Below, in pieces: positions 35,960-45,267 of a DNA stretch of 55,581 nt. Positions within the stretch are counted from its first letter, which is position 1, and each line of letters begins with the position of its first letter. Source of the stretch: an uncultured Bacteroidia bacterium (GTDB lineage Bacteria; Bacteroidota; Bacteroidia; Bacteroidales; Prolixibacteraceae); the NCBI GenBank assembly GCA_903927965.1, contig CAIYPA010000463.1:1-55581 (forward strand), written 5' to 3'. Under the pieces are notes generated by a model. It was not told the DNA's origin. It was given only the letters and a program-made list of their open reading frames with translations, and made no database searches. Both the position numbers and the translations under genes were made by a program.

Positions 35960-38878
35960 ATGGCCTTAGGCTGGAATGAAATAAAAGAACGTGCCATCAA
36001 ATTCTCTAACGAGTGGAAGGATGCCAGCAACGAAGATGCTGACGCCAAACCATTTTTGATCGAATTTTTTGAAGTGTTTGGTATTTCCAGACGAAAGGTG
36101 GCCACTTTCGAACATAGAGTCAAAAAACTGGGCGATATGGAAGGGTATATCGACCTCCTTTGGAAAGGGACGATCCTGATCGAAATGAAAAGCCGTGGAA
36201 AAAATCTCGATAATGCTTTTCAGCAAGCCAAAGATTATCTGCCTGGATTAAAGGACCATGAATTGCCAAGGTACATCCTTGTATCTGATTTTGGAAATAT
36301 GCGGTTGTACGACCTGGAAGAAGAAACGCAGTTTGATTTTAAACTGTCTGATCTTGCCAATAACATTCAGTCATTTGGATTCATACCTGGCTATCAGAAA
36401 AAGATCTATAAAGCTGAAGATCCGGTAAATATTGAGGCGGCCTACCGAATGGGCAAATTGCACGATGCTTTGAGGGATGCCGGTTATTCAGGTCATGAAC
36501 TGGAAAAGTACCTCGTCAGGTTATTGTTCTGCTTATTTGCAGAGGATACCTCCATCTTTGAGAAAAGATCATTTCAGGAATACATCGAAACAAAAACAAA
36601 CGAAGATGGCACCGATTTAGGGTTGCATATGGCCCAGATATTTGAGGTTTTGAATACCCCAATAGAAAAACGGCAGCGGACACTTGATGAAAGCCTGACC
36701 TGGTTCCCTTATGTGAATGGTCAGCTATTTGCCGAACATTTAAGGTTTGCCGCATTCAACAGCAGGATGAGACAGGCACTATTGGAATGTTGTTACCTCG
36801 ATTGGAGCAAAATTTCGCCGGCCATTTTCGGTGCCATGTTCCAGAGTGTAATGGATATCAACCAACGACGCAACCTAGGAGCACACTATACAAGCGAAAA
36901 GAACATCCTGAAAGTAATCAAACCGCTTTTCCTCGATAAACTTTGGGAGGAGTTCGAAACCATTAAAACAAACCTACAGAAACTTAAAGCCTTTCATCAT
37001 AAAGTTGCCTCACTGCGTTTCCTTGATCCGGCATGTGGTTGCGGGAACTTCCTGATCATTTCCTACCGTGAAATCCGCTTGCTTGAGTTTGCGATCCTAA
37101 AAATGCAGTTGAAAGGGCAAAAAGTCCTAAGGCTGAAAGATCATATCCTATGTGATGTTGACCGTTTTTATGGCATTGAATATGAGGAATTCCCAGCCCA
37201 GATTGCCCAGGTAGCATTATGGCTGACTGACCATCAGATGAATATGCTGTTTTCACAGGAGTTTGGGGATTATTTTGCACGGCTCCCACTGAATTCAACT
37301 GCCAAAATTGTCAATGGAAACGCATTGAGAATTGATTGGGACTCACTTCTTAATCCTGAAAGGACAGTCGTGATCTATGCAGATGAGCTAAACTTCATCG
37401 AAGCAGGGCAAAAAACAGCAGAACCTGAAGCCTATTACAAGACACTGAATGTGGTAACAAAGAATGCTAAAAAAGTCGAGCAATTCCCCAATGGACATCC
37501 TGATTCACATGATATTAAGTTCGATTATATTTTCGGGAACCCACCCTTTGTTGGCAAGCAGCTTCAGAATACCCAGCAAAAAGAGGATATGGGTCAAATC
37601 TTCGGGAATGTTAAAAGTGCCGGCGTGCTTGATTATGTAACTGCCTGGTATATAATGGGTGCCCAATACCTCCAAAAGCACAATACCGATGATCTGAACA
37701 ATGACACAAAAACTTGTGTCGCCTATGTTTCAACCAACTCCATTTCCCAGGGAGAACAGGTCGGTGTTTTATGGAACGAACTGTACAACAGGTACAAAAT
37801 AAAAATCCATTTTGCCCATCGGACCTTTAAATGGGTGAACGAAGGAAAGTCAAATGCTGCAGTTCATGTAGTGATTGTCGGGTTTTCAAATTTCGATATT
37901 TCGGAAAAATTGCTCTATGAATACGAGGATATTAATGGTGAACCTCAAGAGTTAAGAGTTCAAAACATTAATCCTTATTTGGTTCGAAGTAAAGATGTAT
38001 TCGTCGTTTCAAGAAATAAACCTCTTCAGGTTGTTCCTGAAATGTTTGCTGGAAACAAAGCCATTGATGGTGGCAATTTTATTTTTACCGATGATGAAAA
38101 GAACCAATTCATTCTGAAAGAACCACATGCGGCAGGATTGTTTAAACAGTTTATAGGCTCGGAAGAATTTATCCATGGCAAAAGTCGATGGTGTTTATGG
38201 CTCGTCAACATTTCTCCGAAAGAATTGAAATCATTGCCATATGTGCTTGAAAGAATTAGAAATGTCAAAACTCTAAGGGAAAAAAGTCCAGATAAACAAG
38301 CACGTCAACTTTCAGCCTTTCCCTCAACTTTTCGAGACAAGCATAATCCTGAAAATGCCATTATTGTCCCATTGGTTTCATCCGAATGGAGAAAATATAT
38401 CCCATTTGGATTTATCGATAACAAAACTATTCCAAGTAATTTATGTTCATTTATCCCAAATGCAACATTGTTTCATTTCGGTATTTTGACCTCAATGATG
38501 CACATGACCTGGGTTAAATTTGTTTGTGGCAGATTGGAGAGCCGCCTTCGATATTCCAATTCAATTGTTTATAACAATTTCCCATGGCCCGAAAACCCAA
38601 CCGACAAACAAAAAGAGGCCATCGAAATGGCGGCTCTGGGTGTCCTGGAAGCAAGGGCCCAATATCCTGAAAGCAGTCTGGCCGAACTATACGATCCTTT
38701 GTCTATGCCGCCAGTATTGACAAAAGCACACGACGACCTTGACAAGGCTGTTGATCTTGCTTATAGGCCGCAACCATTCAACGGCGAAACAAAAAGGATT
38801 GAGTTCTTGTTTGATTTGTACGATAAATACACATCAGGATTGTTTCCAGCAGAAAAGAAGAAAAGGAGTCCTAAATAA
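35960..38878 (+). CDS. Type IIL restriction-modification enzyme, MmeI-like (nuclease and methyltransferase in one chain)
   Basis: The 972-residue protein carries an N-terminal PD-(D/E)xK nuclease domain (D65 in GYIDLLW, E75-M-K77 in ILIEMKSRG). A helical spacer follows, then an N6-adenine methyltransferase with motif I LDPACGCGNF (355-364) and motif IV NPPF (527-530). A target-recognition domain follows, and a C-terminal part ends in basic residues. The order is that of MmeI, in which one chain both modifies one strand and cuts about 20 bases away. No separate methyltransferase or nuclease gene is adjacent, as expected for this class. It probably protects against phage and plasmids; the recognition sequence cannot be read from the protein. 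Confidence 0.92.
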   Translation: MALGWNEIKERAIKFSNEWKDASNEDADAKPFLIEFFEVFGISRRKVATFEHRVKKLGDMEGYIDLLWKGTILIEMKSRGKNLDNAFQQAKDYLPGLKDHELPRYILVSDFGNMRLYDLEEETQFDFKLSDLANNIQSFGFIPGYQKKIYKAEDPVNIEAAYRMGKLHDALRDAGYSGHELEKYLVRLLFCLFAEDTSIFEKRSFQEYIETKTNEDGTDLGLHMAQIFEVLNTPIEKRQRTLDESLTWFPYVNGQLFAEHLRFAAFNSRMRQALLECCYLDWSKISPAIFGAMFQSVMDINQRRNLGAHYTSEKNILKVIKPLFLDKLWEEFETIKTNLQKLKAFHHKVASLRFLDPACGCGNFLIISYREIRLLEFAILKMQLKGQKVLRLKDHILCDVDRFYGIEYEEFPAQIAQVALWLTDHQMNMLFSQEFGDYFARLPLNSTAKIVNGNALRIDWDSLLNPERTVVIYADELNFIEAGQKTAEPEAYYKTLNVVTKNAKKVEQFPNGHPDSHDIKFDYIFGNPPFVGKQLQNTQQKEDMGQIFGNVKSAGVLDYVTAWYIMGAQYLQKHNTDDLNNDTKTCVAYVSTNSISQGEQVGVLWNELYNRYKIKIHFAHRTFKWVNEGKSNAAVHVVIVGFSNFDISEKLLYEYEDINGEPQELRVQNINPYLVRSKDVFVVSRNKPLQVVPEMFAGNKAIDGGNFIFTDDEKNQFILKEPHAAGLFKQFIGSEEFIHGKSRWCLWLVNISPKELKSLPYVLERIRNVKTLREKSPDKQARQLSAFPSTFRDKHNPENAIIVPLVSSEWRKYIPFGFIDNKTIPSNLCSFIPNATLFHFGILTSMMHMTWVKFVCGRLESRLRYSNSIVYNNFPWPENPTDKQKEAIEMAALGVLEARAQYPESSLAELYDPLSMPPVLTKAHDDLDKAVDLAYRPQPFNGETKRIEFLFDLYDKYTSGLFPAEKKKRSPK

Positions 38879-38904
38879 TTAATTGATAATTGGCATCTTA
38901 TACT

Positions 38905-39417
38905 ATGGAATTAACAGTAGGTTATCTGAAAATCATATCCAGCAGTGTAGCGGTTTACCTGTTTATGGTTGTTGCAATCAGGCTATTTGGGAAGAAGGAA
39001 CTTGCGCAATTGTCAATCACCGACCTGGTTTTTATCTTGTTGATCAGCAATTCGGTCCAGAATGCCATGGTGGGATCCGACTCCACATTATCCGGTGGAT
39101 TGGTTGCTGCTTCTTCGCTGTTTATCGTCAATTACTTGTTCAAATACCTCTTGTACCGTTTCCCAAATTTGGGAACTATGGTACAGGGAGCAGATATGAT
39201 GCTGATTTACAAGGGACAGGTCATCCTAGCAAACCTGGGGAAAGCCCGGATTACCATGGGCGAATTGATTGAAGCTGTTAGGGAACATGGAGTCGCCGAA
39301 ATCCGATATGTCGATCTGGCGGTACTTGAAGCAGATGGGAACATCAGCATCATCTCAGGCGAATACAAACACCACACCCTGAAAAAACGCAAAGCGAAAA
39401 AATTTCAGGAAGGTTGA
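38905..39417 (+). CDS. DUF421-domain membrane protein (YetF-like)
   Basis: The 170-residue protein has three N-terminal membrane helices (about 8-25, 33-50 and 58-80) and a soluble C-terminal DUF421/YetF domain (MLIYKGQVILANLGKARITMGELIEAVREHGV, YVDLAVLEADGNISII). ATG at 38905 is preferred to a TTG at 38890, as the helix starts soon after it. It is 26 bp from the restriction-modification stop, so it may be read with it. The function of the family is unknown. Confidence 0.85.
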   Translation: MELTVGYLKIISSSVAVYLFMVVAIRLFGKKELAQLSITDLVFILLISNSVQNAMVGSDSTLSGGLVAASSLFIVNYLFKYLLYRFPNLGTMVQGADMMLIYKGQVILANLGKARITMGELIEAVREHGVAEIRYVDLAVLEADGNISIISGEYKHHTLKKRKAKKFQEG

Positions 39418-39460
39418 ATCAATTTCAATTTATTTCAACCCATTTCCAAATACTTCTATA

Positions 39461-40018
39461 TCAGATTCTTGGCACTTTTATCCGATAACTCGTCGTCACT
39501 TTTCCTTTTGAAATATCGGATAATTTTCCTTTTAAGATCCTTCTTTTAAAAGGAGAACAATAGTCAACAAACATAATCCCGTCGAGATGGTCGTACTCAT
39601 GCTGCAGGACCCTCGCTGTAAAACCTGTATATACGACATCATGCTCCACCCAGTTCAGGTCAAAATACTTCATTCTTATAGTACTGTAACGGAGAACGTC
39701 TTCACGCAATCCTGGAATGCTGAGGCAACCTTCATCCATTAATATCTTTTCACCCTCTTTCTCAATGATGTGCGGATTGACAAAAGCTTTTTTAAAATCC
39801 TTAAGTTCAGGATGGTCCTCGCCAAGTGGTGAAAGGTCAACGACAAAAATCCTGATCGTCAGCCCCACTTGTGGAGCAGCCAATCCAACACCATCTGCAT
39901 TGTGCATGGTTTCAAACATATCATCTGCAAGCTTTTCAAGCCCCTGGTAAGTTTGGTCAATATCGGTGGCTATTTTGCGAAGTACAGGGTCGCCAAATAC
40001 CGTAATGGGATAAATCAT
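39461..40018 (-). CDS. def: Peptide deformylase
   Basis: The 185-residue enzyme removes the formyl group from new N-terminal methionines. All three motifs are present: GVGLAAPQ (43-50), EGCLS (96-100, metal ligand C98) and HEYDH (140-144, two His ligands and the catalytic Glu141). It is the second gene after ruvX with a 5-bp gap, so the two form an operon. Confidence 0.97.
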   Translation of the reverse strand: MIYPITVFGDPVLRKIATDIDQTYQGLEKLADDMFETMHNADGVGLAAPQVGLTIRIFVVDLSPLGEDHPELKDFKKAFVNPHIIEKEGEKILMDEGCLSIPGLREDVLRYSTIRMKYFDLNWVEHDVVYTGFTARVLQHEYDHLDGIMFVDYCSPFKRRILKGKLSDISKGKVTTSYRIKVPRI

Positions 40019-40023
40019 TCTGT

Positions 40024-40446
40024 TTACTTTAAAAATTTCTTTTCTTCAAGATACGATTGCAATATAATTGTAGCACTAACACCATCAATCGTCTCTTTGT
40101 TTTGTCTGTCTTTTCTTTTTACACCGGCATCAATCATTGCCTGAAACGCCATCTTGGATGTAAAGCGTTCATCCATAAGCTTTAATGGAATGTTTTTATA
40201 AACCAATTGAAACTTTTTGAGAAATGGGTTGATGTACCTTATAGACTCTGAAGGTTCATTGTTCATTTGTCTGGGATAACCTACCAATACAAGTTCCACC
40301 TCTTCCCTACCAAAATAATCGGACAAGAAGTCCCAAATATCATTGGTTGGGACAGTTGTAAGCCTTGTTGCGATGATTTTCAATGGATCGGTCACCGCGA
40401 GTCCAACCCGTTTATTCCCGTAATCGATAGATAAAATTCTTCCCAC
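40024..40446 (-). CDS. ruvX: Holliday junction resolvase-like protein RuvX/YqgF
   Basis: The 140-residue protein shows an RNase H-like fold start (GRILSIDYGNKRVGLAVTDP, catalytic Asp7) and the LMDERFTS block with its conserved Glu. The last ~30 residues hold the acidic site (KETIDGVSATIILQSYLE). In E. coli the protein works in 16S rRNA 5'-end processing; a role on DNA junctions is also proposed. It is first in a two-gene unit with def. Confidence 0.95.
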   Translation of the reverse strand: MGRILSIDYGNKRVGLAVTDPLKIIATRLTTVPTNDIWDFLSDYFGREEVELVLVGYPRQMNNEPSESIRYINPFLKKFQLVYKNIPLKLMDERFTSKMAFQAMIDAGVKRKDRQNKETIDGVSATIILQSYLEEKKFLK

Positions 40447-40468
40447 TTAAGGTGTTTAAATTAATTTG

Positions 40469-40476
40469 CAAAGATA
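40469..40476 (-). promoter_or_regulatory. Probable -7 element (TATCTTTG) for ruvX-def
   Basis: On the minus strand TATCTTTG matches TAnnTTTG, and it would start transcription about 16 bases before the ruvX ATG at 40446. No TTTG is found at the -33 spacing. Confidence 0.4.
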
Positions 40477-40534
40477 ATGGTTTTATTCATTTGGGATTTC
40501 CCTAAATTTACACCGTTCTTAATTAACGATCTTT

Positions 40535-41410
40535 ATGAAATCAATTACAATTTCCATTTTTTGTGTCGTACTCTTTCTTACTTCTTTTGCCCAAAAGGGC
40601 AAGGTGATCGAAAGTATTGTTTTCAAAAGCAATGTAGTTTCTTATCCGGTCAGGTATTCGGTTTATCTTCCGGCAGATTACGAAACTTCCCAGCGTCAAT
40701 ATCCTGTGCTTTACCTGTTGCATGGCTATTCGGATGATGAAACAGGTTGGGTCCAATTTGGGGAGGCAGGTCAGATTGCCGATAAAGGAATAGAAGAAGG
40801 GGCATTCCCGTCCTGCATTATCATCATCCCAGATGGAAAAGTGACATGGTATTGCAACTCTGCAGACGGCAAAGACCGCTGGGAAGATATGTTCATTTCA
40901 GAATTTATTCCAGCAATTGAAAAAACCTACAGGATCAGGGCAAAAAAAGAGTTCAGGGCGATTGCAGGTTTGTCGATGGGCGGATATGGGGCACTAAAAC
41001 TCTCAATGCGTAATCCAGATGTGTTCTCTACTTGTGTCGCACTAAGCAGTGGTACATTTTCTGATGAGGAGATCGTCAAGCAGCCTGACAAAACATACAC
41101 CATGTTCTTCAAGGACCTGTTTGGAAAAGACCTGAAAGGCGAGGCAAGATTAACCGAAGCCTGGAAGGCCAATAGTCCGCTTCACCTAATTCAAACCGTT
41201 GCTGCAGAGAAGTTAAAAGGGATCAGGTTTTACATCGATTGCGGTGACGATGATTTCCTATATAAAGGTAACTCTCTTTTACACATAGGGATGCGCGATC
41301 TGAACATCCCACATGAATACCGTACCCGAAATGGTGCCCACGAATGGTCGTATTGGAGAACGGGGTTGTATGATGGATTGAAATTTATCGGGGAAAAATT
41401 CCACAGGTAA
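40535..41410 (+). CDS. Secreted alpha/beta-hydrolase esterase (esterase D / CE1-like)
   Basis: The 291-residue protein has a Sec signal peptide (1-19, cut near SFAQ). The alpha/beta fold shows YLLHGYSDDETGW (oxyanion region), nucleophile S147 in GLSMGG, an acid near 237-240 (CGDDD) and H269 in NGAHEW. These are the features of the esterase D/CE1 group, which includes feruloyl and acetyl xylan esterases. The substrate is unknown; a role on acylated glycans is possible. It stands alone, divergent from ruvX, and ends at a strong stem-loop. Confidence 0.88.
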   Translation: MKSITISIFCVVLFLTSFAQKGKVIESIVFKSNVVSYPVRYSVYLPADYETSQRQYPVLYLLHGYSDDETGWVQFGEAGQIADKGIEEGAFPSCIIIIPDGKVTWYCNSADGKDRWEDMFISEFIPAIEKTYRIRAKKEFRAIAGLSMGGYGALKLSMRNPDVFSTCVALSSGTFSDEEIVKQPDKTYTMFFKDLFGKDLKGEARLTEAWKANSPLHLIQTVAAEKLKGIRFYIDCGDDDFLYKGNSLLHIGMRDLNIPHEYRTRNGAHEWSYWRTGLYDGLKFIGEKFHR

Positions 41411-41430
41411 AATTAAACCAAATGTTCACA

Positions 41431-41471
41431 ATAAAGGCCATAAAAGTAATCGCAACTATTATGGCCTTTAT
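41431..41471. terminator. Bidirectional terminator-like stem-loop after the esterase gene
   Basis: ATAAAGGCCATAA (41431-41443) and TTATGGCCTTTAT (41459-41471) are exact reverse complements, a 13-bp stem with a 15-nt loop. It sits between the convergent esterase and M16 genes. AT-rich stem ends can supply a short U-run in both directions. Confidence 0.7.
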
Positions 41472-41509
41472 CTTAAATTATCTCAGAATCAATTAGTCAA
41501 GCCTTCCCC

Positions 41510-41614
41510 TAATTTCTTCCATTTTCCATTCTCCCCATCCCAAAGTCTCTCACTCACCCATTCTCCGGTCTCCATACCATCCCACATTGCCCCAAGCTCC
41601 ATGCCCTCTGCTCT
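41510..41614. other. Pyrimidine-rich low-complexity tract downstream of the M16 gene
   Basis: On the plus strand about 105 bases are mostly C and T with repeats of CCATTCTCC and CCCATC. On the minus strand it is a purine tract directly after the stop of the M16-like gene. No gene is seen. Confidence 0.6.
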
Positions 41615-42895
41615 TTACCTGGTCCCCGCAATAACTGTACACATCGATTCGGGTGCAAAATATTTAATCGCCAACTCCCTGATCTCAATAGGTGTGGTAT
41701 TTTTGATCGCAGCGATCAACTTTTGGAAGTACCCAAAATCGAGGTTGACCTCCCGTAATGTAGCAAAAGTTTGTGCCCTGGCAAACGGCCCGTCAAAATC
41801 TTCAAGAATCCTGCCCAACATATAGTTCTGGATGGGCATCAGCTCCTCCTCTGTAATCAATTCTGTTCTAAGCCTTTCCATTTCAAAGAAAATTTCTTTA
41901 ACAGTTTCCTCTGTTTTGTCGGTTTTTACTTCGGCAAAAACGAGAAAGACACCATTGTGCTTAAACGTGATCGGCGAAGCCTGAATTGAATAGGTATAAC
42001 CCTTTTCTTCACGCAAGTTCGTCATTAGCCGAGATCCAAAATATCCTCCAAGAATCGTACAGAGCAATCTGAGACCCGGAAAATCAGGATGGTCAAGGGT
42101 TGGAAAAAGTTTCCCTATAGCAATGGCATTTTGAGTGGCTTCCGGTTTTTCGATAAAAATCTCCCTTGCTGAAGTTTTGGGTTTAATCTCTTTGGTTGTG
42201 ACTGTCGAAACCTCATTTCCCCAACTGGCACTAAAATTGGTTTCGATCAATCGGATAACATCCTCATCCACAAATCCGGAAGCAAGAATTGTCATCCTCT
42301 CTGGACGGTAAAAATTGAGGTAATGCGACCTGCTCTCGTCAAGTGAGATCGAGTCATAGGAAGAGATATCGGCAACTGGTGAATACGGATGGTCATCGCC
42401 GAATAAATTCCGTAAGAAGCTCCTTTGGGCGATCATGCTAACCCTGCCTTCATCAACGATTGCCCTTTGTTTCCTTTTTAGCTTCAAAATCTCAAACTCT
42501 TCAACCGGGAAAGAGGACTCGCGGATGATTTCTGAAACCAGGGGAAGAAGGTTAGGCAGGTGTTTCTTAAGCGAAAGAAGGGAAATATAGTTGCAATCGT
42601 ATGAAGAACCTGATGAGAATTGAGCACCATAAAAATCGACGGTGTTTGCGATTTCGATGGCATTGTGATGGAATGTCCCTTCCTGGAGCATTGCGGCTGC
42701 CATTGTACTGTCCAATCGCGATTTTCCATACCAACAACCCGCTTCAAACGAAAAATCAATTTTTACCACCTCCTGGTCACCAATGTTGAGCGTGAACAAT
42801 TCAGCACCATTATTGAGCTTAAGATGGACAGGAGCGATGTATTCCACCTTGTCAACTCCCCATATTTTTGGTGGTATATTTCTTTTTAAAGTCAT
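41615..42895 (-). CDS. M16-family peptidase homologue, inactive subunit
   Basis: The 426-residue protein has the M16 fold pattern but not the zinc motif HxxEH; the matching place reads TMAAAMLQEGT. It keeps the R-Y motif of the partner subunit (LREEKGYTYSI, about 300-315). This is the set seen in two-gene M16B enzymes, in which one subunit carries zinc and the other completes the substrate chamber. Its ATG overlaps the TAA of the upstream zinc subunit by one base (TAATG), which supports translational coupling and equal amounts. It has no signal peptide, so it is probably cytoplasmic. Confidence 0.92.
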   Translation of the reverse strand: MTLKRNIPPKIWGVDKVEYIAPVHLKLNNGAELFTLNIGDQEVVKIDFSFEAGCWYGKSRLDSTMAAAMLQEGTFHHNAIEIANTVDFYGAQFSSGSSYDCNYISLLSLKKHLPNLLPLVSEIIRESSFPVEEFEILKLKRKQRAIVDEGRVSMIAQRSFLRNLFGDDHPYSPVADISSYDSISLDESRSHYLNFYRPERMTILASGFVDEDVIRLIETNFSASWGNEVSTVTTKEIKPKTSAREIFIEKPEATQNAIAIGKLFPTLDHPDFPGLRLLCTILGGYFGSRLMTNLREEKGYTYSIQASPITFKHNGVFLVFAEVKTDKTEETVKEIFFEMERLRTELITEEELMPIQNYMLGRILEDFDGPFARAQTFATLREVNLDFGYFQKLIAAIKNTTPIEIRELAIKYFAPESMCTVIAGTR

Positions 42896-44139
42896 TACTT
42901 ATTTTTTAATGATAAATAATTCAGCGTGTTGCGATTTCCAACCCTAAGTATTTCCATAGCAGTATTGCGGATATCCTCAACAGTGATTTTATGATAATGG
43001 TCAGCCTGTTCGTTGATCAATCCGGCATCACCCAGAATTTCGTAAGCCCCCAATTGCATTGCTTTTTCGAGGTATCCTATTTCATTAAAGAGCAGGTCTG
43101 CTTCCACCTTATTCTTCACCTTTTCCAATTCATATGGGGAAACCAATGAATCAACTGTTTGCAATATTTCTTCAATCAGGCAGTCACGGGCAAAATCAAA
43201 ATCTACACCTTCGTTGATTTTCCCCGATGCAACAAATAAACCAGGTTCATTTTCGCCACTTAAAAACACATCAGCCTCGGTAAAGAGTTTTTTCCCTTTC
43301 ACCAACCGTTCTTCAACCCGTGAAGAATTCCCACCTGAAAGAATATCAGAAAGCAGGTCTGCCGAATAAAACTGATCACTCAAACGAGAGCCCATATGCC
43401 AGGCAATATAAAAAGTATCGATAGGGACATTTCGATACACAGTCAATTCACGATCTTCAGTCTGTATTGGTTCCGGAAGGATCATTTTGTTTTTCAACTC
43501 CCTTTGAGGTATATCTTCAAACCATTTTTCGGCCAACCGGAATGCATGTTCAGGAAAAATATTACCTGTGACAACCAGAACCGCATTGTTCGGGGCATAA
43601 TGGTGAAAGAAAAAATCCTGTACCTCCTCCATCGTGGCATGTTCGATGTGTTCCGGAATTAATCCGATCGTAGGCCAGCGATAAGGGTGGACTTTATAGG
43701 CGAGGTTACGTAACAAGTGCCAGGTATCACCGTAAGGTTTATTGAGGTTTCGCTGCCTGAACTCTTCAATAACAACTTTTCGTTGGACCTCTAATCCCTT
43801 TTTGGTGAACTTCGGGCCAACCATCCTGTCAGATTCAAGCCATAAAGCAGTTTCAATGTTGTTTGCAGGAACGGTAATGTAATAATTGGTTATATCGTTG
43901 GTCGTGAATGCATTGTTCGTACCTCCCGCATTTTGGGTTGGCAGGTCAAAATTTGGGACATGTTGCGACCCCCCAAAGGTAAGGTGTTCGAAAAGATGGG
44001 CAAAACCTGTCCTTTCCGGATCTTCGTGTTTTGCGCCCACATTGTAACATACATTTACAGCTACAAAAGGTGTCGATCGGTCGGTATGGACAATGACGCG
44101 AAGCCCGTTAGGGAGCGTCATTTTTTCAAATTGGATCAT
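42895..44139 (-). CDS. M16-family zinc metallopeptidase, active subunit
   Basis: The 414-residue protein has the inverse zinc motif H48-L-F-E51-H52 in FAHLFEHLTFGG and a distal Glu at 125-126 (VVIEEFRQ). It lacks a signal peptide. M16B enzymes of this length work as dimers with a non-zinc subunit, and that subunit is coded next. They degrade peptides in a closed chamber. Its first four bases overlap the last four of the nitronate monooxygenase-like gene, so all three genes form one tight operon. Confidence 0.95.
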   Translation of the reverse strand: MIQFEKMTLPNGLRVIVHTDRSTPFVAVNVCYNVGAKHEDPERTGFAHLFEHLTFGGSQHVPNFDLPTQNAGGTNNAFTTNDITNYYITVPANNIETALWLESDRMVGPKFTKKGLEVQRKVVIEEFRQRNLNKPYGDTWHLLRNLAYKVHPYRWPTIGLIPEHIEHATMEEVQDFFFHHYAPNNAVLVVTGNIFPEHAFRLAEKWFEDIPQRELKNKMILPEPIQTEDRELTVYRNVPIDTFYIAWHMGSRLSDQFYSADLLSDILSGGNSSRVEERLVKGKKLFTEADVFLSGENEPGLFVASGKINEGVDFDFARDCLIEEILQTVDSLVSPYELEKVKNKVEADLLFNEIGYLEKAMQLGAYEILGDAGLINEQADHYHKITVEDIRNTAMEILRVGNRNTLNYLSLKNK

Positions 44140-45104
44140 TCGTTATCGAATTGGTAATGTGATGAATTCAGTAGTTCTTTTTGTGCGGTAAAATATTCAG
44201 ACAGAAGGGCATCCATGATTTCGGCAACGGGAAGCACATCGTCGATGATAGAAGCCACCTGACCAATCTCCAGCTCCCCTTCATTAAGGTCACCTTCGAA
44301 AATACCTTTTTTGGCCCGACCCTTCCCCAACAATTGTTTTAATTCTTCTTTTGATGCACAATTGCTTTCAGCCTGTCGGACCTGTTCGAAAAACTTGTTC
44401 CTTAAAAGACGAACAGGTGTTAAATCTTTGATCGACAATAATGTATCGCCTTCACGGGAATTTACGACATATTTTTTGAAATTTTCGTGAGCTGAAGATT
44501 CGTTTGATATGGCAAACCTTGAACCGATTTGAACGCCATCGGCTCCCAAAATCATCGTGGACAACATTCCCCTTCCAGTCGCTATCCCACCCGCAGCGAT
44601 CAAAGGAAGGGAAGTTGCTTTCCTGACAGCAGGGATCAAAGTCAAGGTTGTGGTTTCTTCACGTCCGTTGTGTCCTCCAGCCTCGAAACCTTCGGCAACG
44701 ATTGCATCCACCCCTGCTTCTTCGCATTTAATGGCGAATGCAGCCGACGAAATGACATGGGCCACAAGGATACCATGTTCATGTAGTAACGAAGTATATT
44801 TCTTTGGTGAACCAGCAGAAGTAAATACGATTTTTACCCCTTCCCGGATGACAATATCAATAAGTTTCTCAATTTCAGGATATAACAAAGGAATGTTGAC
44901 TCCAAATGGTTTTTTAGTCGCTGATTTTGTTTGTCGGATATGTTCTTCAAGTAACTCGGGATGCATCGATCCGGCCCCGATCAATCCCAATCCTCCGCAA
45001 TTGCTTACTGACGAGGCCAGCCGCCATCCTGAACACCATACCATCCCACCCTGAACTATCGGATATTTGATTCCAAACAAATTACAAATCCTGTTCCCTG
45101 ACAT
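44136..45104 (-). CDS. Nitronate monooxygenase / FabK-like flavoprotein
   Basis: The 322-residue TIM-barrel FMN protein shows the family start YPIVQGGMVW, GGLGLIGAGSM, the phosphate-binding AEGFEAGGHNGREE and AAGGIATGRGM, and GADGVQIGSRF. These belong to the group with nitronate monooxygenase and the enoyl-ACP reductase FabK. The sequence does not decide between them; no fatty-acid synthesis gene is next to it. It is the first gene of the operon with the M16 pair. TATCTTTG at 45123-45130 is a likely -7 site. Confidence 0.85.
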   Translation of the reverse strand: MSGNRICNLFGIKYPIVQGGMVWCSGWRLASSVSNCGGLGLIGAGSMHPELLEEHIRQTKSATKKPFGVNIPLLYPEIEKLIDIVIREGVKIVFTSAGSPKKYTSLLHEHGILVAHVISSAAFAIKCEEAGVDAIVAEGFEAGGHNGREETTTLTLIPAVRKATSLPLIAAGGIATGRGMLSTMILGADGVQIGSRFAISNESSAHENFKKYVVNSREGDTLLSIKDLTPVRLLRNKFFEQVRQAESNCASKEELKQLLGKGRAKKGIFEGDLNEGELEIGQVASIIDDVLPVAEIMDALLSEYFTAQKELLNSSHYQFDNE

Positions 45105-45122
45105 AATCGAAAATTAATTCCC

Positions 45123-45130
45123 CAAAGATA
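45123..45130 (-). promoter_or_regulatory. Probable -7 element (TATCTTTG) for the NMO-M16 operon
   Basis: On the minus strand TATCTTTG is the same -7 octamer as the one before ruvX, and it leaves a very short leader before the ATG at 45104. A TTTG at -33 is not seen. Confidence 0.4.
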
Positions 45131-45267
45131 AACATTCTGGCCTCAGTTCTGGTCGTAATGTATGTCAACATTCCTGAATCTGTATATGAAACTCAAATTA
45201 ATAGTTTAATTATCAAACATTTTGTATTTTTAGGGTCTGATATTATTAATTACTAAAACTTTATAAA

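Noticed and set aside
29986-38878. Defence island made of the SNF2 helicase and the MmeI-like enzyme
   Set aside because: HydE and AmrS genes lie between them, and no known partner of an SNF2-based defence system is adjacent; only the MmeI-like enzyme is a clear defence gene.
38883-39272. 129-codon open frame overlapping the DUF421 gene
   Set aside because: The DUF421 frame gives membrane helices and a known domain; this one does not.
44136-45104. Firm naming as fabK
   Set aside because: The motifs fit both FabK and nitronate monooxygenase, and no fatty-acid gene is nearby.
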